A stretch of 64,000 nt of DNA from a virus, in the IMG/VR virus record IMGVR_UViG_3300030102_005172, positions 1-64,000 of that record. One strand, given 5' to 3'. A program made the position numbers and the translations under genes. Positions 22,826 through 31,003 of the stretch are shown here, one piece after another. The notes beneath the pieces are model-generated. The model was not told the origin of the DNA. It did no database searches and saw only the letters and a program-made list of their open reading frames with translations. Within the stretch, counting starts at the first letter, position 1, and each line of letters starts with the position of its first letter.

Positions 22826-24097
22826 TTATCTCAACCTTGCTCTAAATGGTATGTCATTTTCTCTCCAGAAAGCGTTCAACATACTATGAAAGTTTTTAAT
22901 AAGTTTTATCGCTTCCTTCTTTTTTTCAGGTGTATGAGTATCTAATCTTCCTTGTGGAATAATTCCTTTTGTAAATTGACTAATTTTAAATATACCAACT
23001 TCATTTAGTTCGTCATCATGTGGACCAACATCTTTATGAAGTGTTCTATTCATACCAACACCTTCTTTCTGATAAGTGTTCCTACCACCTAAACACCTAC
23101 CATCTAATGTAACCGGCCCTGGACATTTATTTCCAAGGTTATCATAATAAATCTCTTTTATATACTTATCTTTCACCAACATTTGATGTAACTCTTTACC
23201 TTTTCCTTTGATATCTTTTTCTGCCATTCTATATGTAGGTCCTTTGAATAGTCTTACATATAGTTTTTCTAAGAAATCATATTTTTTATTATCAGGTAAA
23301 GATTTCATCACTTTATTTATCTTTGCTCTATTTTTATAGATATACTTTTTCATATCATCATAGAAGAATGTATTTACATTTTCTTTTACTGATTCTTTGA
23401 GTTTTAATTTTAAAGTTTTACCAATCTTTTGTAATTCTTCATCACTATCATAGAATACTTTAACAAATTCAGGAGATTGACTTTGAGGAACAGACTTTGG
23501 TATGTAATTAATCTGAACATATTTGTCACCTCTTCTTGTTTGACCATATTCAACGCCTAAATGTTTGTAAACTTTTTTAAGTCTGGATTGAGCGTTTTTT
23601 AAATAAGAGTTTTCATCCATCGGCATATCTTTTGGAAACTCTACCTCAACACCTTCTTTAACTAATCTGAATTTAAGAAGAGGTCTTCCGTTGATTGTAA
23701 TATCACCCTTATCGTTCTTACCGATTGATTTAACAACGATTCTTTTGTTTTTGAACTTACCACCTAATACAGTATCACCTACCTTAATAGGGATAGTTAT
23801 GTTTTCGTTCTTTGCTTTAGTCTTCTTTTTCATCATATTAATGAATTTTCTATATTCACCTGCGGCTGACACTTTACCAGCTGCTTTCGCTCTTTGTTCC
23901 ATTGCGATAGCAGCTTGTATTTTATGTGCGTGACTTTTACCACTTGATTTTATTTTATTTACAGATGCCTTGGCGTCTTTTTGAGTAGCAAACTTTAGTC
24001 CATGAATTGTACCTTTTGGATTTTCATCCGTATACAAATCTGAATGAGAGGATGACCCTCTATGTTGTCCCTTTTTTCTTGCTACTCTGTTACTCAT
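22826..24097 (-). CDS. Marine-phage conserved protein, basic, modular
   Basis: The 423-residue protein has an N-terminal GSSSHSDLYTDENPKGTIHG then LKFATQKDAKASVNKIKSSG and KSHAHKIQAAIAMEQRAKAA, a module I have seen in marine T4-like phages. Next is a KOW-like segment (PIKVGDTVLGGKFKNKRIVV), then several lysine-rich helical segments, a NKCPGPVTLDGRCLGGRN segment with two Cys, and a Pro/Arg-rich C-terminal end. Function unknown. Confidence 0.6.
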   Translation of the reverse strand: MSNRVARKKGQHRGSSSHSDLYTDENPKGTIHGLKFATQKDAKASVNKIKSSGKSHAHKIQAAIAMEQRAKAAGKVSAAGEYRKFINMMKKKTKAKNENITIPIKVGDTVLGGKFKNKRIVVKSIGKNDKGDITINGRPLLKFRLVKEGVEVEFPKDMPMDENSYLKNAQSRLKKVYKHLGVEYGQTRRGDKYVQINYIPKSVPQSQSPEFVKVFYDSDEELQKIGKTLKLKLKESVKENVNTFFYDDMKKYIYKNRAKINKVMKSLPDNKKYDFLEKLYVRLFKGPTYRMAEKDIKGKGKELHQMLVKDKYIKEIYYDNLGNKCPGPVTLDGRCLGGRNTYQKEGVGMNRTLHKDVGPHDDELNEVGIFKISQFTKGIIPQGRLDTHTPEKKKEAIKLIKNFHSMLNAFWRENDIPFRARLR

Positions 24098-24100
24098 TTT

Positions 24101-24463
24101 TTATTTTTTAGTTGTGTTTTGAAACTTAAACTTCTCACCTGTAATAGATAACTTCTCTATAACTTCAGATTGAATGTCTCTTAATAATTTCTCTAACTTA
24201 TCTTTTTCGACAACCATACCCGACACTTTGTCTTCTAATGCTTCATTCTTCGCTTTTAACGCTTCTACTTCTTCAGGATTCTTTCCTATAAAAGTATAGA
24301 TAACAACGGACAATGAACCTACTAACATACCGACAATTACTTTGAATATATCGTTATTAGTTTCTGGTATCTCAAAAAATGCTAAAAATAATAGAAGTCC
24401 CATAACAAGTAAAAATACTGTTGCTGCTCCTATATACCCTCTTAGTTCTTTATCTTTAAACAT
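24101..24463 (-). CDS. Two-helix membrane protein with coiled-coil tail
   Basis: MFKDKELRGYIGAATVFLLV then MGLLLFLAFFEIPETNNDIF and VIVGMLVGSLSVVIYTFIGK give two membrane helices. A charged coiled coil (EEVEALKAKNEALEDKVSGM) and KFKFQNTTKK follow. This topology fits a small i-spanin or holin-antiholin-like protein, but that is inference. It lies between the basic protein and the PAP2 gene. Confidence 0.65.
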   Translation of the reverse strand: MFKDKELRGYIGAATVFLLVMGLLLFLAFFEIPETNNDIFKVIVGMLVGSLSVVIYTFIGKNPEEVEALKAKNEALEDKVSGMVVEKDKLEKLLRDIQSEVIEKLSITGEKFKFQNTTKK

Positions 24464-24475
24464 ATCTCCTCTTTC

Positions 24476-25123
24476 TTAAACTCTATTTGTTTTTTTTAAA
24501 TAATTAAACATCTCATGACCCAACTTGATTCCAAATCTTGAATCACTTGCGTAATGAGCTCTTCCTATATTTCTACTTTTTGATATATCTAATCCTATAT
24601 TCATCAAATTAAATTTGTGTTTAGGAAACATATCAGATAATACTCTACCTATAAGTATCCCTTGAGTCGAGTGACCGCTTGGATACGATGGAGTATTCAT
24701 TGATTCCATCTTTGCCTCTTCACCTATCTTGATATTTACCAACGGATGGTCGGCTACTTGATATGGTCTTGGTCTATTATAGTGTAGTTTTAATGTTCTT
24801 GTAAATATACTTGCGTCATCTATCAATTGGTTTACCAACGCTTCAGGAAATTCTACTCCAACTGTATCAAAGTACTCTTTGAATACTTTATCTATCCTAT
24901 CCATTTTATGTACAAAATCCACATCATGTGGAAGTTTAGATAATTGTTCTAATTCTATACGGGTTTTTGAGGACGCATTACCTGGTGGTGGGTTTCCCAT
25001 GAAGTTTTTTATCGGAAAGTCTTTAAGAAGGTTAGGAACTGTATTAATCTTTTTTATATCCTTCTCTCTTGGTTTATCCATAAATTTCATGGATTTCAAA
25101 CTGAGTATATCTGTTAATTTCAT
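24476..25123 (-). CDS. PAP2-family phosphatase
   Basis: The 215-residue product carries all three PAP2 motifs: KLHYNRPRPYQ (K-x6-R-P), SYPSGHSTQG (P-S-G-H) and SRNIGRAHYASDSRFG (S-R-x5-H-x3-D). There are no membrane segments, so it resembles soluble acid phosphatases of the superfamily. The start MKLTDILSLKSM looks like the CTS-type N termini at 21-22 kb, hinting at packaging in the head. It overlaps the upstream small basic gene by 4 nt. Confidence 0.85.
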   Translation of the reverse strand: MKLTDILSLKSMKFMDKPREKDIKKINTVPNLLKDFPIKNFMGNPPPGNASSKTRIELEQLSKLPHDVDFVHKMDRIDKVFKEYFDTVGVEFPEALVNQLIDDASIFTRTLKLHYNRPRPYQVADHPLVNIKIGEEAKMESMNTPSYPSGHSTQGILIGRVLSDMFPKHKFNLMNIGLDISKSRNIGRAHYASDSRFGIKLGHEMFNYLKKTNRV

Positions 25124-25257
25124 CTTCCTTGTCCGCGATATTTCTTCTTATAGTGTTTACTTCCTTTACTTCTTGAGGTTTTTGTTTTGGCGTGCACCCC
25201 TGGTCTTTTCTTTGGGGGTGAACTATGATAGGTACTAACTACCGCTTTTCGTGCCAT
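25120..25257 (-). CDS. Small basic protein, 45 aa (conserved in marine phages)
   Basis: MARKAVVSTYHSSPPKKRPG continues VHAKTKTSRSKGSKHYKKKY and RGQGR. It is short, very basic and of the KRPGVHAKTKTS type that I recall from T4-like marine phages, where it is a conserved small ORF. It starts 15 nt after the thioredoxin-like gene and overlaps the PAP2 start as ATGA. Likely binds nucleic acid. Confidence 0.75.
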   Translation of the reverse strand: MARKAVVSTYHSSPPKKRPGVHAKTKTSRSKGSKHYKKKYRGQGR

Positions 25258-25272
25258 TACTATATAACCTTT

Positions 25273-25680
25273 CTAAAACTGCGATGCCGATTTAATCTCA
25301 TCGATATGTTCTTGTAACTCTTCTAAATCAACAGGACATTCTAAATCTAATCCTGCTTTATACATTTCTTCTTTTATACCATCTTTGAATACTATAATGG
25401 TCGGCGCCATTCTTATTCTGTATTCTTTCTTAGCGTTTGGTGCTTTTGCTATATCAATTCTGTAATAGTGAGTTATTCCTTTAACTTTGTTCCAATCTTG
25501 GAATGCGTTCTGTTCATTAAACTTTGCCCAAAACTCAACTATAACGATTGACATTTCATCGTCACCAAATGCGGACTTTTCATGAATTTTATCTTCAAAG
25601 TTACTATCTGTAATCCAATCTTGTCCAAATGCGTTACCAAAACCAATGAATAACGACATTAAAAAAACTATTTTTTTCAT
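25273..25680 (-). CDS. Exported thioredoxin-fold protein without CxxC
   Basis: MKKIVFLMSLFIGFGNAFGQ is a signal peptide. The rest has the thioredoxin fold: MSIVIVEFWAKFNEQNAFQD has FNEQN in the place of the W-C-x-x-C site, then DIAKAPNAKKEYRIRMAPTI with the cis-proline (MAP) and IVFKDGIKEEMYKAG. No redox cysteines remain at the active site. Probably a periplasmic binding or chaperone-like protein. Confidence 0.75.
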   Translation of the reverse strand: MKKIVFLMSLFIGFGNAFGQDWITDSNFEDKIHEKSAFGDDEMSIVIVEFWAKFNEQNAFQDWNKVKGITHYYRIDIAKAPNAKKEYRIRMAPTIIVFKDGIKEEMYKAGLDLECPVDLEELQEHIDEIKSASQF

Positions 25681-25695
25681 ACTAACCTATTTTAG

Positions 25696-25980
25696 TTATC
25701 TATTTTTCTGTATTTCATAGAGGCGTTCATCAATCTTATCCAACTGCTCTTTCATTTCCTCTACATCGTCTTGAGTATCTAAAATTGTCTGGCGAATTAA
25801 TTCGTCCTTCAGGTCATACTCAGTTCTATCAATAACGGGTTCAGGTAAATTCTTTGCCTCTTCAATGTCAGATTGTAATGTAAACCACATTCCGATTACT
25901 GTTGCTACAAAAAATAGAATTACCCCGATTGTTTTTAAATCAAGGGTAATTTTAGTTTCTTCTGATACTTGCTTTGCCAT
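25696..25980 (-). CDS. Single-pass membrane protein with coiled coil
   Basis: MAKQVSEETKITLDLKTIGV then ILFFVATVIGMWFTLQSDIE places one membrane segment near residues 18-36. A charged coil (DDVEEMKEQLDKIDERLYEI) ends the 94-residue protein. The shape fits a spanin-like or signalling protein; family not recognised. Confidence 0.6.
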   Translation of the reverse strand: MAKQVSEETKITLDLKTIGVILFFVATVIGMWFTLQSDIEEAKNLPEPVIDRTEYDLKDELIRQTILDTQDDVEEMKEQLDKIDERLYEIQKNR

Positions 25981-25998
25981 AACAAACTCTTCCTACTA

Positions 25999-27252
25999 TT
26001 ATCTAAATGTATAATTTATACCAAATGTTGTGATGAAAAACTTAGAATCCCACATTTGAGTATATTCACCTTCTGCGAATAACCCGATTGATTTTCCGAT
26101 TTTCCATCCAAAGTTTGCACCTGCTTGGTAATCCCACCATTGTTCACCTTTTGCTGCGTCTGCTAATCCATACTGGTCCCAATCATTTCTGTATAGGTAA
26201 GATAGAGGAACTCTTCCTTGTTCATCTGTATCACCCATTACATACTCGTGATATGGTAAAAATGCCGACCCATATAAGTGTAGCCAAAAGTTTGACTTGT
26301 AGTGATAGAAATCGAACCCGACTACTGGTGAAATTAATCCAAATTCTGCGGTGTTACCCAATACTTCTTGATTATATCTTGAAATCAGTCTTTTGTAAGG
26401 ACCATCCCTAAATTCTAAATCCGAAGAAGCGATTCTTCTTCCTTCAGGGTCCCACCAAAAGTAACCACCTATGTTTTGTGATTGACCTGTTACAGGATTA
26501 TCAATAGTTGTAGTATAATATGCGTCTTGATATCCATACTCATATGCTAATTCATACCAGTAGTTTTCTTGGTTTCCGTCTGCGTCTAATGCACTTACCC
26601 AAATTTCGTATGGATTAACACCATAAACTCTTTCGTGAGTTCTAAACGCGGCTCCTGCTGATATAGAAAACTTTTTACCGATTGGTAATCTTCCTCTTAC
26701 TTCTGCTGCGCTATAGTTAAAGTCAAATGCACCTTGATATCTTTGTTCAACTTTTACAATGTGGTATTTACCTGTATGTCTAAGGAAATATCTTAGGTTT
26801 TCCCACTCTTCACCTCTTCTTCGTTCTTTCTCAAAGTGAAATAAGTATTCCCAACCTGTTACTGCTGAAGTTGGTGCGATTAGTGCGTTTTGTCTTTCTA
26901 AGTTTTGGTCACCTGTCCAAAAGTTACCTGGTTTTCTTTCGTATCCAAAACGACCCAATTTACGAATACCAAACCCGATTCTGTAATCCGATGGGAAGTA
27001 TTCAGTAACATCTACTACTTCAGGCACATCATAAATACCTTGTCCATCAGGAGTTCTGATTAAGTATTTTTTGTCTGAACTTTCGTAAGGTGCTCTATAA
27101 TCACCTGCTCCATATACTGTTGCGTATTTGAAGAAGTTATCATAGAATTGTTTAAATACTGGTTTTTTGTCTTTTTTCTTCTCATCTTGTGCATTTACAC
27201 CCATTGGTATAATCATCAAGATAATCATCAAAATTGATAATAAATTTCTCAT
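25999..27252 (-). CDS. Predicted outer-membrane β-barrel protein
   Basis: The 417-residue product starts MRNLLSILMIILMIIPMGVN then AQ, a signal peptide. The rest is rich in alternating aromatic strands (YEYLFHFEKERRRGEEWENL type), e.g. AVEVRGRLPIGKKFSISAGA-like hairpins, YYTTTIDNPV and AGANFGWKIGKSIGLFAEGE. It ends FFITTFGINYTFR, an aromatic-rich last strand. This composition is typical of an outer-membrane barrel. No export machinery homologue is visible. Unusual in a phage. Confidence 0.65.
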   Translation of the reverse strand: MRNLLSILMIILMIIPMGVNAQDEKKKDKKPVFKQFYDNFFKYATVYGAGDYRAPYESSDKKYLIRTPDGQGIYDVPEVVDVTEYFPSDYRIGFGIRKLGRFGYERKPGNFWTGDQNLERQNALIAPTSAVTGWEYLFHFEKERRRGEEWENLRYFLRHTGKYHIVKVEQRYQGAFDFNYSAAEVRGRLPIGKKFSISAGAAFRTHERVYGVNPYEIWVSALDADGNQENYWYELAYEYGYQDAYYTTTIDNPVTGQSQNIGGYFWWDPEGRRIASSDLEFRDGPYKRLISRYNQEVLGNTAEFGLISPVVGFDFYHYKSNFWLHLYGSAFLPYHEYVMGDTDEQGRVPLSYLYRNDWDQYGLADAAKGEQWWDYQAGANFGWKIGKSIGLFAEGEYTQMWDSKFFITTFGINYTFR

Positions 27253-27269
27253 TTGGTCTTAATCCTTCT

Positions 27270-27518
27270 CTACTTTTTTGCAAATTTTTCTAACCCTGCG
27301 ATTCCGAAACAACCAAGTGTTACAAATACGAATGAATTGTAAATAAACTCGTTGATTACTAAATCTTTTCCAAAGTATCCAGTTGCAAGGTCAAAAAATG
27401 CGAATAAAGTCATGACTGCAAAAGACATGAATCCTATCACATTTTTTTCGTTAATGTCGTTGTCGTCTTTAAAGATATCTTTAAATGCCATCCATTTTCT
27501 CCTGATATAATTAAACAT
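27270..27518 (-). CDS. Small membrane protein, 82 aa
   Basis: MFNYIRRKWMAFKDIFKDDN is followed by two hydrophobic segments (NVIGFMSFAVMTLFAFFDLA and FIYNSFVFVTLGCFGIAG) and LEKFAKK. The size, charged ends and position between the barrel and the endolysin-like gene are compatible with a holin, but no holin family is recognised. A weak -7-like TATATTAG lies at 27543-27550. Confidence 0.6.
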   Translation of the reverse strand: MFNYIRRKWMAFKDIFKDDNDINEKNVIGFMSFAVMTLFAFFDLATGYFGKDLVINEFIYNSFVFVTLGCFGIAGLEKFAKK

Positions 27519-27567
27519 AATATAACCTTTTAAAACTGATTACTAATATAAATAGTCTATTTTACTA

Positions 27568-28182
27568 TTAACCATCTATATCATTTGAATTAATTAAAGT
27601 GTATGTAAATGAGTTGCCCCAAACATCTCTTGCTTTTCTACAAATTTCCATAAATAACTTAAAATCTGCGTTTGCTGCAATCACTTGACACCCAGCTGAC
27701 CACTTGTCAACTTGTACTGATTTACCACCTTCTCTTGCGGTTGCTCTGTGGATATTAATCCCATAAATACCTTCATGTACATTCTCTTCAATTAAGTCGT
27801 ATGTATCATCTCTATCACCATCTCTATATACTTTTAATGGTTTCTTTTGTCCTAACGCCTCGTACTTACCTTGGTGAAGTCTAATTTTATGTGAACCTCT
27901 GTATTGACCCTCTTTTAGAATTGCAACTCCATTTTTATTTAGAAGTTGTTTTTCAGTCCAATGTGAACCTGGGTCGGTAGTTGCGTCAAAACAATGAAAG
28001 TTCCATTTACCATTCTCATCTTTGTATGAGATAGTAAGATGGTCATCGAATCTATTCGTTACTTCATTATTAGTATCTGCGTTTCTTACACCTACGATAT
28101 TTACATCATAATTGTCCGATGTAAACCATTTATATCCTTTTGCTTTTACTGCGTCTCGTATTTGTTCTCTTGTATAAGACAT
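27568..28182 (-). CDS. Endolysin-like / L,D-transpeptidase-like protein
   Basis: The 204-residue protein begins MSYTREQIRDAVKAKGYKWF and contains GSHKIRLHQGKYEAL, then GINIHRATAREGGKSVQVDK and WSAGCQVIAANADFKLFM. The H ... S-x-G-C combination resembles the L,D-transpeptidase (YkuD) catalytic site and similar Bacteroidetes phage lysins. It would act on peptidoglycan. A start at 28182 (MSYTR) is preferred to 28212 (MCRSK), which would overlap the upstream gene. Confidence 0.65.
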   Translation of the reverse strand: MSYTREQIRDAVKAKGYKWFTSDNYDVNIVGVRNADTNNEVTNRFDDHLTISYKDENGKWNFHCFDATTDPGSHWTEKQLLNKNGVAILKEGQYRGSHKIRLHQGKYEALGQKKPLKVYRDGDRDDTYDLIEENVHEGIYGINIHRATAREGGKSVQVDKWSAGCQVIAANADFKLFMEICRKARDVWGNSFTYTLINSNDIDG

Positions 28183-28184
28183 GA

Positions 28185-28505
28185 TTATTTCCTTTTTTTT
28201 CGACCTGCACAATGAGCTTTTTGTGAGAAACCCTTTGGATTACTGCAGTCGATTGATTTTTTATATTTATCTGACCATTTCTCATCAATCTTTTTGATAA
28301 GTTCCTCTAACCTTTTTTCCAAGGTTTCTTTTTTAGATGGGAGTCCTTTATGTTTAGTTGCCGCATATTTTCTAACATCAGATGGTTTCATATTCTTGGC
28401 AACCTTTTGCGCATCCTTCGAAAAGTCTGAAGCTTTTGCGTCACCTTTTTGTATCGCTCTAACGATACCCATGAATTTTTGTTGTTGTTTACTTAATGCG
28501 GGCAT
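28185..28505 (-). CDS. DUF3008-like phage protein
   Basis: MPALSKQQQKFMGIVRAIQK continues GDAKASDFSKDAQKVAKNMK and ATKHKGLPSKKE. The N-terminal M-P-A-x-S-K-x-Q-Q-K-x-M-G is characteristic of DUF3008. The tail IDCSNPKGFSQKAHCAGRKK carries two cysteines and is also common in phage small proteins. Basic; role unknown. Confidence 0.7.
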   Translation of the reverse strand: MPALSKQQQKFMGIVRAIQKGDAKASDFSKDAQKVAKNMKPSDVRKYAATKHKGLPSKKETLEKRLEELIKKIDEKWSDKYKKSIDCSNPKGFSQKAHCAGRKKRK

Positions 28506-28517
28506 AAACTCTCCTTA

Positions 28518-28730
28518 CTAATAAGTATCTAATAAAAATTTTATAGGAATTTTCCACTCGATATCAAAAGGGTCACTAACTACGACTTCTTCCTTTTGTT
28601 CGTTGAGTGATATAAGAGTCACCTTTTCGCCCTCTACCAGACTTCCCCTGTGATTGCTGAAGGTCTCCTTCATCAATATTTTGTTTCCTATTTCTTTTTG
28701 TAAATTTTTCATAAGTTTCATAGTATTCAT
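28518..28730 (-). CDS. Hypothetical protein, 70 aa (overlapping frame)
   Basis: MNTMKLMKNLQKEIGNKILM continues KETFSNHRGSLVEGEKVTLI and VVSDPFDIEWKIPIKFL. The C-terminal half looks coding. It lies largely inside the frame of the 28576-28767 gene in another phase, so both cannot be confirmed by eye. Possible true overlap or a frameshift. Confidence 0.4.
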   Translation of the reverse strand: MNTMKLMKNLQKEIGNKILMKETFSNHRGSLVEGEKVTLISLNEQKEEVVVSDPFDIEWKIPIKFLLDTY

Positions 28731-28767
28731 CTTCGAAGTCTATACTTCGTACATCAATTTTTCCCAT
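28576..28767 (-). CDS. Hypothetical protein, 63 aa (overlapping frame)
   Basis: MGKIDVRSIDFEDEYYETYE continues KFTKRNRKQNIDEGDLQQSQ with a basic Gly-rich end. Its ATG overlaps the end of the upstream gene (28754-28767). The overlap with 28518-28730 in another frame is extensive. I consider this one the more likely gene of the pair. Confidence 0.45.
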   Translation of the reverse strand: MGKIDVRSIDFEDEYYETYEKFTKRNRKQNIDEGDLQQSQGKSGRGRKGDSYITQRTKGRSRS

Positions 28768-29005
28768 TCTTAATAATCCTTAAATCTTTTATCTTCTCTA
28801 AAAATTGTTCAACTGTATAATTTTTATTTTTTTCGTCTTTGATTTTGACCTCTGTAAGTGTATCTGGATATTTTTCTACCAATCTTTCAAGGATAGCGAA
28901 TCCTTCTTCAGTCCAAAAGTTTTTGAATGAAACTTCACCTAAGATGTTTGTTGAATAGTCAACATCTTCTTCTGAATCGTCTGGTAGTAATATAAAGTAT
29001 CTCAT
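28754..29005 (-). CDS. Hypothetical protein, 83 aa
   Basis: MRYFILLPDDSEEDVDYSTN continues ILGEVSFKNFWTEEGFAILE and a helical basic end. It begins in a 4-nt overlap with the glycosyltransferase stop (29002-29005). Acidic, small, cytosolic. No family recognised. Confidence 0.6.
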   Translation of the reverse strand: MRYFILLPDDSEEDVDYSTNILGEVSFKNFWTEEGFAILERLVEKYPDTLTEVKIKDEKNKNYTVEQFLEKIKDLRIIKNGKN

Positions 29006-30180
29006 AGATTTATTAGTTCTTTTTCGTAATATTTTATTCTATTAACCTTTATATTAAATATGTCCAATTCGAACTCCCCGACCTCTAAATCGTTTCCATC
29101 GAAGATTTCTGACCACTTTTGTATGTAAGAATATGAGTTATTTGATAGTCTATTTGCGTCAAAACTTATCTCAATATCAGAATCCTCATGTACATTTATT
29201 TTTTCTCTTAAATCAAAATTAGTATTTGGTTGTTCCAATTTTATGTAACTATCAATAATATCTTGTGGTATATCAATAGTGATTCTATCACACCAAGGTT
29301 CTAAAATGTTTAATAATTGACTATTACCATTTACAACATTGAACTCAATATCATATTTATGTGGAACTTCAGGCAACATAAATTCGTCATGTTTTACAAA
29401 ATGACCCCATTTTCTGATAAAATTACGAGTTGACCTCATGTTTTGTTTCAACCATTCATCTGATTCTTTACCCACTTCAGTTAGTGTTGGATTGAATCTC
29501 GAACCTCTACAAGTCATATGATATACAAATCCGTCCCAGGTCTGAATCAGGTCGTACCCGTTTAGTAAGAATCTATTAAATATATCTGAATCCTCTTTTG
29601 ATTGTGGTGCATACAGAGGGTCATGTCCACCGATTGATGTAAAGTCTTCTTTGTATAAAAACCAAGGTGCAAATATACCTTTTGTGATTTTATCTTTGTT
29701 TGTAAACTTAGGAATCTCTACAAGAAGTTCTTCTTCCAAGAAATCTTCTGGCTCAGTTTTACCATCCCAAAGAATCTTTTCAGGCCCATCGGGGTGTAGT
29801 GGTGGTTCAATACGAGTCCAAGATACTACTGTTTTTGGTTTTAGATTCCTTATTAATGATTCTAATGCGCCTGGACAAAGATACATATCTGCGTGATATA
29901 TTCCAACAACTTTTGTAGTTGCTACTTCATTAATCAATCTATCATATAAGATTGTATGTCCTAATCTTGTTGGTCCTTCATTTCTAATCGCTTTGAAGTT
30001 TGGGTCTTTTTTCATTATCTCTTGACACCATTCCCAAGTTCCATCAGAACTGAAATCGTCTGCTACACAAATATGTGGTTCAGGACCACCATTTTTTCTA
30101 ATTGATTCATATGACCACTTAAGATACTTTAAATTATCTCTTGATGGTTGAATAAAACTAATATCACTTTTAGTTAACAT
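29002..30180 (-). CDS. Family-2 glycosyltransferase with C-terminal extension
   Basis: The 392-residue protein has a GT-A N-terminus. FIQPSRDNLKYLKWSYESIR leads to HICVADDFSSDGTWEWCQEI (nucleotide-binding D-D-x-S-x-D-G-T), then VVGIYHADMYLCPGALESLI with a D-x-D-like H-A-D. Residues beyond about 290 form an unassigned extension. It transfers a sugar from a nucleotide donor and closes the long glycan operon. Confidence 0.8.
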   Translation of the reverse strand: MLTKSDISFIQPSRDNLKYLKWSYESIRKNGGPEPHICVADDFSSDGTWEWCQEIMKKDPNFKAIRNEGPTRLGHTILYDRLINEVATTKVVGIYHADMYLCPGALESLIRNLKPKTVVSWTRIEPPLHPDGPEKILWDGKTEPEDFLEEELLVEIPKFTNKDKITKGIFAPWFLYKEDFTSIGGHDPLYAPQSKEDSDIFNRFLLNGYDLIQTWDGFVYHMTCRGSRFNPTLTEVGKESDEWLKQNMRSTRNFIRKWGHFVKHDEFMLPEVPHKYDIEFNVVNGNSQLLNILEPWCDRITIDIPQDIIDSYIKLEQPNTNFDLREKINVHEDSDIEISFDANRLSNNSYSYIQKWSEIFDGNDLEVGEFELDIFNIKVNRIKYYEKELINL

Positions 30181-31003
30181 AATTTTTTACCTTTTTAATT
30201 AAATCATCATATGTTTCCACATGATATATTTTTTGACCTGAGAGTTTTGGGAAGAATGTTTCGTATGCTTTATGTTTTACTTCATATCCCTTTACTCCGT
30301 ATATAATATTTTCACCACCAAAGTATGCAGTCAATGCTGAGTTTCCACCTTGTGTTGATATGTGATGGTCACAATGACTTAGTAATGCTACTTGTGTTGT
30401 ATTGTAATCCATTCCATATTCTTTTTGTAATGATTGCATAAGTGTTATTCCCATTGTTTCTGCCAAATTCCAATCACCCCAAACTTTTTGAGGAGTTCCA
30501 TCATTTGTAATGTTTTCACTACTTGGTCTATTATATATGATATGAAATTTATCTCTACATAACTCAAATATTATTTTTAATGAGTCTAAATTAATATAAT
30601 TTACAGGGTCACCTTTCCACTCTTCTTGATATTTGTTTGAGATTATTAATAGTGGTTTATCGAAGTTTAAACTTACCCAATTAAATTTTGTTTTGTAATG
30701 TGATTTTAAATCAGGTGGTGACCATTTGTCTTCCCACATTAGTTTATCACCAACAACAGGTTTTGAAAAGACACCTGCGACATGGTCGAATTGTTTGTAG
30801 TAAAGTTCGTTATCAATCTCTAAATGTAAAAACTGAACTCTTTGATTGTAGACCTCATTTACTTTTATATTTGGATAAAGTAAACCTGCACCTACTGAAG
30901 TATACACCTCAACATTATTCCCTTGTTCCTTATACCAATTTACTAAAGGAACTGCTGCAAACAACTCATAACCATATTCACCATTTATTCTAAATACCAT
31001 CAA
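30170..31003 (-). CDS. Putative glycosyltransferase (GT-B-like)
   Basis: The 277-residue protein begins with FRINGEYGYELFAAVPLVNW then YKEQGNNVEVYTSVGAGLLY. Later it has HCDHHISTQGGNSALTAYFG, a small-residue loop resembling the donor-binding site of GT-B enzymes such as heptosyl- or fucosyltransferases. It overlaps its neighbours by 10-14 nt. The substrate is unknown. GT-B is inferred from the C-terminal GGNSA motif. Confidence 0.6.
   Translation of the reverse strand: MMVFRINGEYGYELFAAVPLVNWYKEQGNNVEVYTSVGAGLLYPNIKVNEVYNQRVQFLHLEIDNELYYKQFDHVAGVFSKPVVGDKLMWEDKWSPPDLKSHYKTKFNWVSLNFDKPLLIISNKYQEEWKGDPVNYINLDSLKIIFELCRDKFHIIYNRPSSENITNDGTPQKVWGDWNLAETMGITLMQSLQKEYGMDYNTTQVALLSHCDHHISTQGGNSALTAYFGGENIIYGVKGYEVKHKAYETFFPKLSGQKIYHVETYDDLIKKVKNYVN

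Noticed and set aside
22499-22945. Plus-strand frame of 148 codons
   Set aside because: Shadow of the surface lipoprotein gene, which has a clear signal peptide.
27543-27574. Promoter upstream of the 82-aa membrane protein
   Set aside because: TATATTAG is present at 27543-27550 but there is no TTTG at the -33 position; half a match in AT-rich DNA is weak.
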